From assembly GCA_017306015.1 (NCBI GenBank), contig JAFKJK010000013.1, forward strand, positions 124,001 to 188,000: a stretch of 64,000 nt of DNA. The letters are read 5' to 3'. The position numbers were made by a program, and so were the translations under genes. The stretch is from Propionibacteriaceae bacterium (GTDB lineage Bacteria > Actinomycetota > Actinomycetes > Propionibacteriales > Propionibacteriaceae). Positions 8,780 through 17,917 of the stretch are shown here, piece by piece (within the stretch, counting starts at the first letter, position 1; the number at the start of each line of letters is the position of its first letter). Below the pieces are notes generated by a model that saw nothing but the letters and a program-made list of their open reading frames with translations, did no database searches and was not told the DNA's origin.

Positions 8780-9489
8780 CGCGTGGCTCCGGACGCCGCG
8801 ACCGGCACCGGCTCGCGCAGCAGGCCGTCGTGGATGTGCACGAGGCGTCTGGCGCGGGCGCCGACGTCCGGCTCGTGGGTGATCACCACGATGGTGCGGC
8901 CGGTGTCGTTCAGGTCCTCGAACAGCTCCAGGATCTCGCCGGTGGAGTGCGAGTCCAGCGCGCCGGTCGGTTCGTCGGCCAGCAGGACGGCCGGGTCGGT
9001 GACCAGGGCCCGCGCCACCGAGACGCGCTGCTGCTGGCCTCCGGACAGCTCGCCGGGACGGTGTTGCATCCGCTTCGCCAGGCCCACCTTCTCCAGTGCC
9101 GCCTCAGCCCGCTCCCTGCGGTCGTGGGCGGGGACCCCGGCGTACACGAGCGGCAACTCCACATTGCGCAGCGCAGACAGGCTCGCCAGCAGGTTGAACT
9201 GCTGGAACACGAAGCCGATCTTGCGGTTGCGGATCTCGGCGAGCTCCTTCTCGGACATCCGGCTGACATCGGTGCCGTCCAGTTCGTAGGTGCCCTCCGT
9301 CGGGACGTCCAGGCACCCGATGATGTGCATCAGGGTCGACTTGCCCGAGCCCGAAGGCCCCATGATCGCCAGGTACTCACCCTGATCGACCTCGAGGTCG
9401 ATGCCGCGCAGCGCCTCGACCTTCACCACCCCGGTGGAGTACGTCTTGCGCACCCCGGTCATCTTCAGCTGATGGATCACGACGCTCAC
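8776..9489 (-). CDS. ABC transporter ATP-binding protein, MacB/LolD type
   Basis: This 237-residue ATPase shows Walker A (GPSGSGKST), Q-loop (FVFQQFNLL), signature LSGGQQQR, Walker B (VLLADEPTGALD) and H-loop histidine (VITHEP). The TGALD ending of Walker B is typical of the MacB/LolD/FtsE group. GTG 9489 is chosen because it gives a four-base overlap (GTGA) with the upstream adaptor gene and a normal family N-terminus; the frame is open further upstream only as a shadow. It powers the permease encoded next in the operon. Confidence 0.93.
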   Translation of the reverse strand: MSVVIHQLKMTGVRKTYSTGVVKVEALRGIDLEVDQGEYLAIMGPSGSGKSTLMHIIGCLDVPTEGTYELDGTDVSRMSEKELAEIRNRKIGFVFQQFNLLASLSALRNVELPLVYAGVPAHDRRERAEAALEKVGLAKRMQHRPGELSGGQQQRVSVARALVTDPAVLLADEPTGALDSHSTGEILELFEDLNDTGRTIVVITHEPDVGARARRLVHIHDGLLREPVPVAASGATR

Positions 9490-10748
9490 CGTCCGCCCGG
9501 GCCGCCGCCACCCGGGATGCCGCCACCGCCGGGGACGCCGCCGAAGCCCCCGCCGAAGCCGCCGCCGAAGCCGCCGCCGCCACCGCTGCCGGTGCCGGAG
9601 GTCGAGGTCGAACTCGGCCGGGTGAACGTGATCCGGACGGTGTCGCCCTCGGACAGTCCGCTCTTGATCTGGGTGTAGCTGCCGAACACGGTCCCGACCT
9701 GCACGGCGACGGTGCTGGTGGTGCTGCCCGTCACCTTGGTGACCACGGTCTGACCGTCGCTGGACCGGATCGCGGCCGTCGGCACCGTCAGCACGTTCGG
9801 GAAGCTGCCGGTGGTGATCACGGCGGTTGCCGTCGTGCCGGAGTACAGGCCGGTGTGGGTGCCGGACAGCGTGATCTCGACCGGGAACGTCGCGGTGCCG
9901 TCGCTGCTGGTGGACGAGGCCACGATGCCGACCGAGCTCACCGTCCCGGTGAGAGCCTCGGTGCTGGCGTCGGTGGTCACGGTGGCGCTCTGGCCGGTCT
10001 TCAGGCTGGCAAGGTCGGACGCACCGACACTGCCGCTCACCTTCCACCGGGACGCCGAGATCACCACGACCTGCGCGGAACTGGACGAACTCGACGACGA
10101 CTGGCCCGTCCCGCCGGCGCCGGAGCCCGAACTACCGGAGCCCGATGAGCCGGACCCGACGGTATCGCCGACCTCGATCGACACGCTGGCGACGGTGCCA
10201 TCGACGGGGGCGCGCAGGACCGCGCTGTCGAGGTCCTCGTTCGCCGAGGCCAGTGACGCCTTGGCCGACCTCACCTGCGCCTTGGCGGACGTGACCGCCG
10301 CGCTGCTTCCGTTGTTGTCGTACACCTCGCTCAGGTTGGCCTCGGCCGTGGTCAGGTTGGCCTTGGCCAGGTCGACCGCGTTCTCCAGGTCGGTGGCGTC
10401 GATGCGGGCCAGCTTCTGCCCCTTGGAGACCTTCTCGCCCGAGGTCACGTAGACCTTCGTGACGGTGCCGCTGACGGTGAAGTTGACGTCGGACTCCTTC
10501 TGGGGTGCCAGGGTTCCGTCGAAGGTGACGGTCTGCGTCTGGTCGCCCAGGGTGACCTGCACGTCCTGGCTGAAGGTCCGGTTGGCCGTGCTGGAGGGTC
10601 GCAGCAACAGGAAGGTGCCGATCCCGACGCCGGCGAGCAGGACGACCGCGCCCAGGCCGATGGCGAGCCACTTCTTCCAGGTCATCCGCCCCTTCGCTTC
10701 GGGGAGGTCCTCGCTGTCGGCGGGGAAGCCCGCCTTATCGGTAGTCAT
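9486..10748 (-). CDS. Efflux adaptor (HlyD/MacA family) protein, first of two
   Basis: A 420-residue membrane-anchored adaptor beginning with a short cytoplasmic stretch and one transmembrane helix (residues 25-50). It has lipoyl halves (GTVTKVYVTSGEKVSKGQKLARI and APVDGTVASVSIEVGD) around a coiled-coil hairpin, a Ser/Gly linker, beta-barrel domains and a Gly-rich tail of GGGFGGGF-type repeats ending in GGGGPGGR. It is the first gene of the export operon and its stop overlaps the ATPase start. Two different adaptors around one ATPase and permease is unusual. They may form a hetero-oligomer or serve different substrates; the sequence does not decide. Confidence 0.87.
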   Translation of the reverse strand: MTTDKAGFPADSEDLPEAKGRMTWKKWLAIGLGAVVLLAGVGIGTFLLLRPSSTANRTFSQDVQVTLGDQTQTVTFDGTLAPQKESDVNFTVSGTVTKVYVTSGEKVSKGQKLARIDATDLENAVDLAKANLTTAEANLSEVYDNNGSSAAVTSAKAQVRSAKASLASANEDLDSAVLRAPVDGTVASVSIEVGDTVGSGSSGSGSSGSGAGGTGQSSSSSSSSAQVVVISASRWKVSGSVGASDLASLKTGQSATVTTDASTEALTGTVSSVGIVASSTSSDGTATFPVEITLSGTHTGLYSGTTATAVITTGSFPNVLTVPTAAIRSSDGQTVVTKVTGSTTSTVAVQVGTVFGSYTQIKSGLSEGDTVRITFTRPSSTSTSGTGSGGGGGFGGGFGGGFGGVPGGGGIPGGGGPGGR

Positions 10749-10863
10749 CGCGGGTCAATCTCGTCCTGGCGCTGTTCACGGTTCGTAACGCTAGAGCCGC
10801 CGCCTGTGGGTGTTGCTGTGCGAACCTGTGGTTGAGCTATGCGTCCGCTGCGGGCGATCGGCC

Positions 10864-11253
10864 TCAGCTCAGCTCGCGCAGCGGCCAGAGTTCGGACAGG
10901 TCGGAGTGGATGCCGGACGCCTGGACCAGGTGGCCCGCGAGGGCGTCCTCCCAGGCCAGCAGGCCGCCGGCGAGCCGGAGCAGCGTGACGGCGTCGGTCT
11001 GGACGACGTTCGGCGGCGTGCCCCGCGTGTGCCGGCCGCGGTCGCCGATGCCGAGTTGAACCGCGGCGTACGGAGGCACCCGGAGCTCGACGAAGCCCCC
11101 GGGATAGCGGACGGCCAGCAGGGCGCAGGCGGTCCGGGCCGCATCCGCCAGTTCGGCCGCGGGGGGCTGCTGCTCGCCCGTCGCGAGCGCAGCCACCGCG
11201 CTTTCCAGCCGTCCGAGCTGGGCTTGCGTCACTCTCCTGGCCACGAGCCGCAC
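10864..11253 (-). CDS. Sterol-carrier-like (SCP_3 type) protein
   Basis: A 129-residue soluble protein with the segment FVELRVPPYAAVQLGIGD followed by RHTRGTPPNVVQTDAVTLLRLAGG. This matches the actinobacterial SCP-2-like orthologue family (SCP_3) as I recall it; the biochemical role is unknown. The start is GTG 11253, or GTG 11244 which would give the more usual MARR opening. The gene is divergent from glnE, with only 15 bases between the two starts, so their promoters must overlap or lie inside each other's transcribed sequence. Confidence 0.75.
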   Translation of the reverse strand: MRLVARRVTQAQLGRLESAVAALATGEQQPPAAELADAARTACALLAVRYPGGFVELRVPPYAAVQLGIGDRGRHTRGTPPNVVQTDAVTLLRLAGGLLAWEDALAGHLVQASGIHSDLSELWPLRELS

Positions 11254-11255
11254 GC

Positions 11256-11261
11256 TAGCAT
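11256..11261 (+). promoter_or_regulatory. -10 hexamer of a leaderless glnE promoter
   Basis: TAGCAT matches the actinobacterial TANNNT consensus and lies seven bases before the GTG start of glnE, which lacks a ribosome binding site. This spacing puts the transcription start at or next to the start codon. Confidence 0.4.
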
Positions 11262-11268
11262 CGCGGGG

Positions 11269-14226
11269 GTGACCAGGATTGGCACCCAGCCCGGGCGACT
11301 GGCCCGGCTGGGGTTCTCCGACGCGGCTGCCTCAGCCGAGCTCGTCGCCGGCTGGTCGCAGCGGACAGCAGCAGCGCAGGTCGACGCCGTGCTCGCCGAG
11401 CTGCAGAGCGCCGCCGACCCGGACCTGGCCCTCGCCGGGATGAACCGTCTCGTGCTCGCACGGGACGACCTGTTCGAGGTTCTCCGCTCCGGTGACGACG
11501 TCCTGCCGAGACTGGCGGCCGTGCTGGGTGCGAGCGTCGCGCTGGGCCAGCACCTCGGCGCCCACCCGGAAGACCTGGAGGTGCTGACCGGTCCCGTCGA
11601 CCGACGCAGCGTCGGCGAGCTCAGGTCACGGCTGCTCGCCGCCATCGGAGCCGAGGCAACCCTGGAGCAGCCGGTCGCGGCACCGGACCGTTCGGACGAC
11701 CTGCGGCGGGCGTACCGGCGCGAGCTGCTCCGGATCGCCGCCCGCGACCTGACCGCGGCCGACCCGCTCGCCGTCCTGCCGGACGTGGCGGCAGAGCTGG
11801 CCGACCTGGCGGACGCGACGGTCGAGGCTGCGCTCGCCCTGGCGCGAGGGGAGGTGCCGGAGTGGCCGGACTGCCGGCTGGGCGTCGTCGCGCTCGGCAA
11901 GACCGGGGCCGGCGAACTCAACTACGTCAGCGACGTGGACGTCCTCTACATCGCCGAGCCGGCGCTGGGACCGGACGGGGAACCCGTCTGCAGCGTCGAC
12001 CGGGCCTTGAGCGTCGCGACCCGGCTGGCGAGCGCGCTGACCCGGGTCTGCTCGGCCCACACCGGCGCCGGGACGATCTGGCCGATCGACGCCGCCCTGC
12101 GTCCAGAAGGCAAGGCCGGGCCGCTGGCGCGGACGCTGGCGTCCCACCGCGCCTACTACGAGCGCTGGGCGAAGAACTGGGAGTTCCAGGCCATGCTGAA
12201 GGCCCGCCCGATGGCCGGGGACCTGGAGCTCGCCGGCTCGTTCGTGGACATGGTCTGGCCGATGGTGTGGCGGGTCGCCGACGACGACCAGTTCGTCCCC
12301 CAGACCCAGGCGATGCGGCTGCGGGTCGTCGAACTCCTGCCGTCTCGGGACGCGAACCACGAGATCAAGCTCGGAGCCGGCGGGTTGCGCGACGTCGAGT
12401 TCAGCGTCCAGCTGCTGCAGCTCGTGCACGGCCGCGCCGATGAGCGGCTCCGGCTGCGCGGCACGTTCGAGGCCCTGGACGCACTCGTCAAGCACGGCTA
12501 CGTCGGTCGCTCGGACGGCTTCGACCTCGGCACCGCCTATCGGCTGCAGCGGCTGCTCGAACACCGCGTCCAGCTCTACCAGCTGCGTCGCACCCACCTG
12601 ATGCCGGCCGACGAGACGAACCAGCGCTGGCTGGCCCGCAGCGTCGGCCTGGGCGCGACCGACGAGCTGATGCATCTGTGGCGGAACACCACCCGCCAGG
12701 TACTGCGGCTGCACCAGCGGCTGTTCTACTCGCCGGTGCTGGCCGCGGTGGCGCGGATCCCGTCCGCCGAGGTCGGGCTGACCAGCGAGGCGGCCGAGAC
12801 CCGGCTGCGGGCTCTCGGCTACGCGGACCCGAGGGCGGCGCTGCGGCACATCGAGGCGCTCAGCTCCGGGATGAGCCGCTCGGCCGAGATCCAGCGGCAG
12901 CTGCTGCCGGCGATGCTGACCTGGTTCACCGCCGGACCCAACCCCGACCACGGCCTGCTCGCGTTCCGACAGGTCTCCGAAGCCCTCGGCGCGACGCCGT
13001 GGTACCTGCGGACGCTGCGGGACGGGGACGTGATGGCCGAGCACCTCGCCCGGATCCTGGCGTCGTCGAGGTACGCGGTGAACCTGCTGCTGCGCTCGCC
13101 CCAGAACGCGGCCCTGCTCGGGGACGCGCAGGGCCTGGCTCCCCGGGACGGTGCCGCGATCCTCGCCGAGATGCAGTCGGCCGCCGGGCGGCACGAGTCG
13201 CCGGAGGATGCCATCGCGGCGATCCGGGCGTCCCGGCGAAACGAGCTGCTCCGGCTGGCCATGGCCGACCTGCTCGGGGAACTCGACCTGGCAGCGCTCG
13301 GATCGGCGCTCTCCGCGGTGACCGCCGCGACCGTGGACGCCGCGCTGGGCGTCGCGTCCCGGGGGCTCGACGTGCCGCCGCTTGCGGTGATCGCGATGGG
13401 ACGCTGGGGCGGTCAGGAGTTGTCGTACGCCTCGGACGCCGACGCGATGTTCGTGCTCGCGTCCGACGAGCCCGGGGCCACCGCCGCGGCGACCACCGCC
13501 ATCAGTCGGCTGCGGGCGATGCTCGCCCAGCCGGGTCCGGACCCGGCGCTCCAGCTGGACGTCGATCTGCGCCCGGAGGGCAAGCAGGGGCCGATCGTCC
13601 GCAGCCTGGAGTCGTACCGCGCCTACTACGCCAGATGGTCGTCCACCTGGGAGGCGCAGGCACTGCTGCGCGCGGCTCCGGGCGCCGGTGACGCCGGCCT
13701 GGCCGCCTCCCTCCTGGCCGACATCGACGGCGTCCGCTACCCCGTGGACGGACTGACCCAGGCCCAGGTGCACGAGATCCGCCGGCTCAAGGCGCGGATG
13801 GAGGCCGAGCGCGCACCCCGTGGCGGAGATCCGGCGCGCAACACGAAGCTCGGCCCGGGCGGGCTGAGCGATGTGGAGTGGGTCGTCCAGCTGCTGCAAC
13901 TGCAGCAGGGCCACTCGGTCCCCGGGCTGCGCACCCCGAGCACGCTGGATGCGCTGGCGGCGGCCGCCGACGCGGACCTGCTCACGGCAGGGGACGCCGC
14001 GGCGCTCCGCGAGGCGTGGGTGCTCGCCAGCCGGATCCGCAACGCCGTGATGCTGTTCCGCGGCCGCGCCTCCGACGCCCTGCCGACCGACGTCCGCGAC
14101 CTGGCCGCGGTGGCGCAGATCCTCGGCTACGCCAAGGGCGAGTCGTCCCTGTTGGTGGAGGACCAGCTGCGCCGCGCCCGCCTCGCCCGGCAGGTCATGG
14201 ATCGCACCTTCTGGAAGGCCGACTGA
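11269..14226 (+). CDS. glnE: Bifunctional glutamine synthetase adenylyltransferase/deadenylase
   Basis: At 985 residues this is the full GlnE length. It contains two nucleotidyltransferase domains, each with a Gly-x-Asp-x-Asp-like core: GELNYVSDVDVLYI near residue 215 and GGQELSYASDADAMFV near 715. RPEGKAGPL and RPEGKQGPI follow the two cores, and the helical segments GAGGLRDVEFSVQLLQL and GPGGLSDVEWVVQLLQL are the repeated GlnD_UR_UTase-like parts. It adenylylates glnA1 (tyrosine about 405) to shut it off in nitrogen excess and can reverse this. GTG 11269 is the only sensible start, consistent with a leaderless transcript. The last 75 bases are found again as a decayed copy about 460 bases downstream. 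Confidence 0.96.
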   Translation: MTRIGTQPGRLARLGFSDAAASAELVAGWSQRTAAAQVDAVLAELQSAADPDLALAGMNRLVLARDDLFEVLRSGDDVLPRLAAVLGASVALGQHLGAHPEDLEVLTGPVDRRSVGELRSRLLAAIGAEATLEQPVAAPDRSDDLRRAYRRELLRIAARDLTAADPLAVLPDVAAELADLADATVEAALALARGEVPEWPDCRLGVVALGKTGAGELNYVSDVDVLYIAEPALGPDGEPVCSVDRALSVATRLASALTRVCSAHTGAGTIWPIDAALRPEGKAGPLARTLASHRAYYERWAKNWEFQAMLKARPMAGDLELAGSFVDMVWPMVWRVADDDQFVPQTQAMRLRVVELLPSRDANHEIKLGAGGLRDVEFSVQLLQLVHGRADERLRLRGTFEALDALVKHGYVGRSDGFDLGTAYRLQRLLEHRVQLYQLRRTHLMPADETNQRWLARSVGLGATDELMHLWRNTTRQVLRLHQRLFYSPVLAAVARIPSAEVGLTSEAAETRLRALGYADPRAALRHIEALSSGMSRSAEIQRQLLPAMLTWFTAGPNPDHGLLAFRQVSEALGATPWYLRTLRDGDVMAEHLARILASSRYAVNLLLRSPQNAALLGDAQGLAPRDGAAILAEMQSAAGRHESPEDAIAAIRASRRNELLRLAMADLLGELDLAALGSALSAVTAATVDAALGVASRGLDVPPLAVIAMGRWGGQELSYASDADAMFVLASDEPGATAAATTAISRLRAMLAQPGPDPALQLDVDLRPEGKQGPIVRSLESYRAYYARWSSTWEAQALLRAAPGAGDAGLAASLLADIDGVRYPVDGLTQAQVHEIRRLKARMEAERAPRGGDPARNTKLGPGGLSDVEWVVQLLQLQQGHSVPGLRTPSTLDALAAAADADLLTAGDAAALREAWVLASRIRNAVMLFRGRASDALPTDVRDLAAVAQILGYAKGESSLLVEDQLRRARLARQVMDRTFWKAD

Positions 14227-14240
14227 CCCACAATGAGGAC

Positions 14241-14800
14241 GGGTCGCCGCAGGGCGTGCGTCGTCCCGGCGAACGCCGGGATCCCCGCACCCGAGTCGTC
14301 ACGTGGGTTGCAGGGGTCCCGGGTCGGGGCCCGGGACGACCTGGGTTGTGCTGCGCCTGGCTGGCCCGTGGAGCCGGATCGCTGGAGGGTGTGTGTCGTC
14401 CCGGCGAATGCCGGGATCCCCGCACCCGAGTCGTCAAGTGGGTTGCAGGGGTCCCGGGTCGGGGCCCGGGATGACCTGGGTTGTGCTGCGCCCCGGCTGG
14501 CCCGTGGAGACGGATCGCTGGAGGGCGTGCGTCGTCGCGGCGAATGCCGGGATCCCCGCGCCCGAGTCGTCAAGTGGGTGCAGGGGTCCCGGGTCGGGGC
14601 CTGGGACGATCTGGTGGAGGACTGATTGCGCGGCGCCCGGTTTGCCCGCCTGGTCATGGACCGGACGTTCTGGAGGGTCACTGACCCGTGGGGACGGATC
14701 GCCGGAGGGTGTGCGTCGTCCCGGCGAACGCCGGGATCCCCGCACCCGAGTCGCCACGTCGGTGCAGGGGTCCCGGGTCGGGGCCCGGGACGGCCGGTCT
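14241..14800. repeat. Four copies of a roughly 135-bp intergenic repeat
   Basis: The gap between glnE and dprE1 is filled by repeat units starting near 14249, 14384, 14521 and 14704. Each carries a hairpin TCCCGGC-GAAc/t-GCCGGGA, a CCGCACCCGAGTCGTCA block and a second hairpin GTCCCGGG-TCGGGG-CCCGGGAC. Spacing is about 135 bases for the first three and about 183 for the last, where a glnE-like tail is inserted. Units of the CCCGGCGAA-GCCGGGATCC kind are widespread dispersed bacterial repeats. No gene is credible here. Confidence 0.88.
14612..14687 (+). pseudogene. Decayed duplicate of the glnE 3' end
   Basis: This stretch aligns with the last bases of glnE (14153-14229): VED-LRRARLAR-VMDRTFWK of glnE reappears as VED-stop-LRGARFAR-VMDRTFWR. 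A CAG codon has become TGA and there is a one-base gap near the end. The sequence after it also resembles that after the real glnE stop, so a segment comprising glnE tail plus repeat copy 1 was duplicated. Confidence 0.85.
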
Positions 14801-14842
14801 TCAGGTCCGCCGCGTCCCGGCCGCACGGTAGTCTGAAGCCCG

Positions 14843-16276
14843 ATGAACCCCAACGTCCTCGAAGACCTGCCGACCGCGACCGCCAGCCTGTCCGGCTGGG
14901 GCCGGACGGCCGCCACGACGGCGCAGCTGCTGTCCACCCCTGATCCCGAAGTGATCGCGAAGGCGGTCGCTGCCGTCGCCGACCACGACGCGGACGCGCC
15001 GTCCCACCTGAAGCGGGGGATCGTGGCGCGTGGCCTCGGCCGCTCCTACGGCGACGTCGCCCAGAACGCCGGCGGCCTCGTCGTGGACATGACCGCGCTG
15101 AATCACATCCACTCCATCGATCCGTCCGCCGCGATCGCGCATGTCGACGCGGGGGTCAGCCTGGACCAGTTGATGCGCGCAGCGCTCCCGTACGGGCTGT
15201 GGATCCCGGTGCTGCCGGGTACTCGGCAGGTGACGGTGGGCGGGGCGATCGGCTGCGACGTCCACGGCAAGAACCACCACAGCGCCGGCTCGTTCGGCAA
15301 CCACGTCGCGTCGATGCAGCTGTTGGTGGCGGACGGACGCATCCTCACCCTCACCCCGGACGGCTCGCCCGACGACCCGGACGCCAGCATCTTCTGGGCC
15401 ACGGTCGGCGGCGTCGGCCTGACCGGGATCATCCTCCGGGTCAAGCTCAACATGACCCGCACCGAGACCGCCTACTTCCTCGCCGATGGCGTGGTGACCC
15501 ACACCCTCGACGAGACCATCGCCGTCCACTCCGACGGCTCGGAATCCCGTTACGACTACTCCAGCGCCTGGTTCGACGCGATCTCACCGGCACCGAAGCT
15601 CGGCCGCGCGGCGCTGTCGCGCGGCTCGCTGGCAACGCTGGACGAGCTGCGCGAGCACGCGCCCAAGCTGGCCGCCGAGCCGCTGGCCTTCAACGCCAAG
15701 CCGCTGTTCGAACTGCCCGACGTGTTCCCCAACGGACTGGCCAACAAGTACACGTTCACGCTGCTGGGCAACCTCTGGTACGCCAAGTCCGGCAACTACA
15801 CCGGCAAGATCCAGTCGCTGACCGGCTTCTACCACCCGCTGGACATGTTCAGCGAGTGGAACCGCGCCTACGGCTCGGACGGCTTCCTGCAGTACCAGTT
15901 CGTCGTACCGCCGACCGCTGTCGCGGAGTTCAAGCGGATCATCGCCGACATCCAGGCGTCCGGGCACTACTCGTTCCTGAACGTGTTCAAGCTGTTCGGC
16001 GAAGGCAACCAGGCGCCGCTGAGCTACCCGATGGCTGGCTGGAACGTCTGCGTCGACTTCCCGATCAAGGCCGGGCTGCACGAATTCCTGCACGGCCTGG
16101 ACGCCCGCATCCTCGAGTTCGGCGGCCGGCTGTACACCGCGAAGGACTCCCGGACGACCGCGGCGACCTTCCACGCGATGTACCCGCGGATCGACGAGTG
16201 GATCGCCGTCCGCCGGCGCGTCGACCCGAACGGGGTGTTCGCGTCCGACCTGGCCCGCCGCCTCGACCTGCTCTGA
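14843..16276 (+). CDS. dprE1: Decaprenylphosphoryl-beta-D-ribose oxidase (DprE1-like)
   Basis: A 477-residue FAD-linked oxidoreductase that oxidises decaprenylphosphoryl ribose, the first half of the epimerisation that supplies arabinofuranose for the cell wall. The FAD-binding PCMH domain is clear ([16 protein letters not shown] near 55, [20 protein letters not shown] near 125). The segment [10 protein letters not shown] near residue 395 carries the cysteine attacked by benzothiazinone inhibitors in the mycobacterial enzyme. The C-terminal YTAKDSR and [13 protein letters not shown] segments also fit. A TAGTCT hexamer at 14829-14834 lies eight bases before the ATG, suggesting leaderless expression. 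dprE2 follows after a 200-base repeat-filled gap. Confidence 0.92.
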   Translation: MNPNVLEDLPTATASLSGWGRTAATTAQLLSTPDPEVIAKAVAAVADHDADAPSHLKRGIVARGLGRSYGDVAQNAGGLVVDMTALNHIHSIDPSAAIAHVDAGVSLDQLMRAALPYGLWIPVLPGTRQVTVGGAIGCDVHGKNHHSAGSFGNHVASMQLLVADGRILTLTPDGSPDDPDASIFWATVGGVGLTGIILRVKLNMTRTETAYFLADGVVTHTLDETIAVHSDGSESRYDYSSAWFDAISPAPKLGRAALSRGSLATLDELREHAPKLAAEPLAFNAKPLFELPDVFPNGLANKYTFTLLGNLWYAKSGNYTGKIQSLTGFYHPLDMFSEWNRAYGSDGFLQYQFVVPPTAVAEFKRIIADIQASGHYSFLNVFKLFGEGNQAPLSYPMAGWNVCVDFPIKAGLHEFLHGLDARILEFGGRLYTAKDSRTTAATFHAMYPRIDEWIAVRRRVDPNGVFASDLARRLDLL

Positions 16277-16302
16277 ATTCGATCGCCCGCAAGAATCCAC
16301 AA

Positions 16303-16437
16303 CGCGTGAGCATCCACAGCCGAAGGCATCCACAACCCGCAGACACCCACAGCCCGTAGCTATCCACCACCTGCAAACGTCCACAATCCGTAGTCATCCA
16401 CCAACCACCGCTAGTCATCCACCAACCACCGTTGTCA
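16303..16437. repeat. Degenerate tandem repeat of about 18 bp between dprE1 and dprE2
   Basis: Seven or eight imperfect units of the type CATCCACAAcCCGyAG follow each other, ending in CATCCACCAACCACCG twice. The array separates two genes that are adjacent or overlapping in many actinobacteria. A hairpin GGGCTCGACCCGGGATCC precedes dprE2. Confidence 0.75.
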
Positions 16438-16477
16438 TCTCGGGCTCGACCCGGGATCCAGCACAGGAGACGACACC

Positions 16478-17239
16478 ATGATCGACGCGACCGGCAACCC
16501 CCAGACCGTCCTGCTGCTCGGCGGATCGAGCGAGATCGGGCTGGCGATCACGGGGGAGTACCTCGCCAAGCAGCCGCTGCGGGTGATCCTCGGCATGCAG
16601 CCGGGCGACGATCGCACGGAGTCGACGGTGGCCGCCCTGAAGGCGGCAGGGGCGAGCGAGGTGGATGTGCTCGACTTCGATGCCACTGCCTTCGACACTC
16701 ACCCGGCTGTGATCGACGCGGCGTGGAAGCTCGCCGACGTGGACGTCGCCATCGTCGCGTTCGGCTTGCTCGGCGACGCCGAGGAGCTCTGGCAGGACCA
16801 GGCGAAGGCCGTACGCCTCGCCCAGGTGAACTACACCGGAGCCGTCAGCGTCGGCGTCCTGCTCGGTCAGAAGATGAAGGCGCAGGGCTACGGCCAGATC
16901 ATCGCGATGAGTTCGGTGGCCGGCGAGAAGGTCCGCCGGTCGAACTTCGTCTACGGCTCGACCAAAGCCGGGCTGGACGGTTTCTACCGGCTCCTCGGGG
17001 ACGCACTGGCACCGTTCGGGCCGAAGGTGCTCGTCGTCCGTCCCGGCCAGGTCCGCACGCGGATGTCGGCCGACGTGAAGGAGGCCCCGCTCACCGTCGA
17101 CAAAGAGCAGCTCGCAACCGAGGTGGTCGACGCCGCCCGCAGGGGCAAGCGCCTGATCTGGGTGCCGGCGCCGTTCCAGGCCGTCATGTGGGTGCTCAAG
17201 CACCTCCCGGACCCGATCTTCAAGCTGCTTCCGCTCTGA
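16478..17239 (+). CDS. dprE2: Decaprenylphospho-2'-keto-erythro-pentose reductase (DprE2-like SDR)
   Basis: A 253-residue short-chain dehydrogenase that reduces the DprE1 product to decaprenylphosphoryl arabinose. The nucleotide-binding motif is [13 protein letters not shown] near residue 13, the active-site serine is in [11 protein letters not shown] near 145, and the YGSTK tyrosine-lysine pair is near 158. The C-terminal tail from about 225 contains a hydrophobic [13 protein letters not shown] helix suited to membrane association. ATG 16478 has GGAGACGACACC upstream as a ribosome binding site. The pairing with DprE1 supports the assignment strongly. Confidence 0.9.
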   Translation: MIDATGNPQTVLLLGGSSEIGLAITGEYLAKQPLRVILGMQPGDDRTESTVAALKAAGASEVDVLDFDATAFDTHPAVIDAAWKLADVDVAIVAFGLLGDAEELWQDQAKAVRLAQVNYTGAVSVGVLLGQKMKAQGYGQIIAMSSVAGEKVRRSNFVYGSTKAGLDGFYRLLGDALAPFGPKVLVVRPGQVRTRMSADVKEAPLTVDKEQLATEVVDAARRGKRLIWVPAPFQAVMWVLKHLPDPIFKLLPL

Positions 17240-17841
17240 TCCCCGAACGGACGGTTTCGCGTCCGGTCCTGTCCGCCCAGCCGAACGGGCGACGATTGTC
17301 CAGCGGAACGTTCCGCCGGCCGTCCAGCGGAACTGCCGCCGGCTCTCCACCAGACGGACCGCCGGCCGTCCAGCGGGACGGCCGCCGGCGCTCCACCAGA
17401 CGGACCGCCGGCCATCCAGCGGGACCGCCCTTCGGTTCTCCGCCAGACGGACCGCCGGCCGTCCAGCGGGACCGCCCTTCGGTTCTCCGCCAGAGCGACC
17501 CCAGCTCTCCGCCAGAGGCGACCGCCGGTGGTCCAGCGGACCGACCGTCGGTCGCACCAGCCTCCATCGGGGTGCCGGACCGGCCAGGAGAACTACGGTT
17601 CCCCTTCCGCGACGGTCTTCTCCCGCGGCGGTCTGTTCCGGTGCGACGGTCTTCTTCCCGCGGTGGCCTCCTCCCGCGGTGGCTTCTTCCCGCGGCGGCC
17701 TCCTCCCCTCCCCCCTGCGACCTCCTCCCGCGACGACCTCCTCACGCATCCACTTCCTCCCGCGACGACCTCCTCAAGCATCCACTTCCTCCCGCGACGA
17801 CCTCCTCACGCATCCACTTCCTCCCGCATCCGCAACGATTC
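17240..17841. repeat. Two GC-rich tandem arrays after dprE2
   Basis: From about 17290 to 17545 an imperfect array of 46-50-base units built on GTCCAGCGGgAC, CGCCGG and CTCCACCAGACGGAC is seen. From about 17600 to 17830 a second array uses CTCCCGCGACGACCTC; its last part has an exact 32-base period with copies at 17725, 17757 and 17789. Long open frames exist on several strands here, but their Pro, Ser, Thr and Arg-rich translations are repeat artefacts. No gene is credible. Confidence 0.8.
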
Positions 17842-17917
17842 GGGACAAAACTGACGCCGAGTGCGTCGAACCCCTACCTTTGGCAGCCGGAGGTGTCTTC
17901 AGTGGCAGAGATGTCCC
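17842..17917. repeat. 76-bp inverted-arm element, copy E (diverged)
   Basis: GGGACA at 17842 and TGTCCC ending at 17917 are 76 bases apart outer edge to outer edge, the same as in the better copies A, C and D at 20.1-21.2 kb. The right arm GGCAGAGATGTCCC is close to the consensus GGCAGGGATGTCCC; the left arm has decayed. The right arm overlaps the start region of the next gene. Confidence 0.55.

Noticed and set aside
14227..14842. Open frames across the glnE-dprE1 gap encoding GVCRPGECRDP-type repeats
   Set aside because: They are translations of the dispersed DNA repeat in several frames, without start signals.
17600..17830. CRISPR-like look of the 32-bp periodic array
   Set aside because: Whole 32-base period is conserved, so there is no spacer; the sequence is low-complexity.
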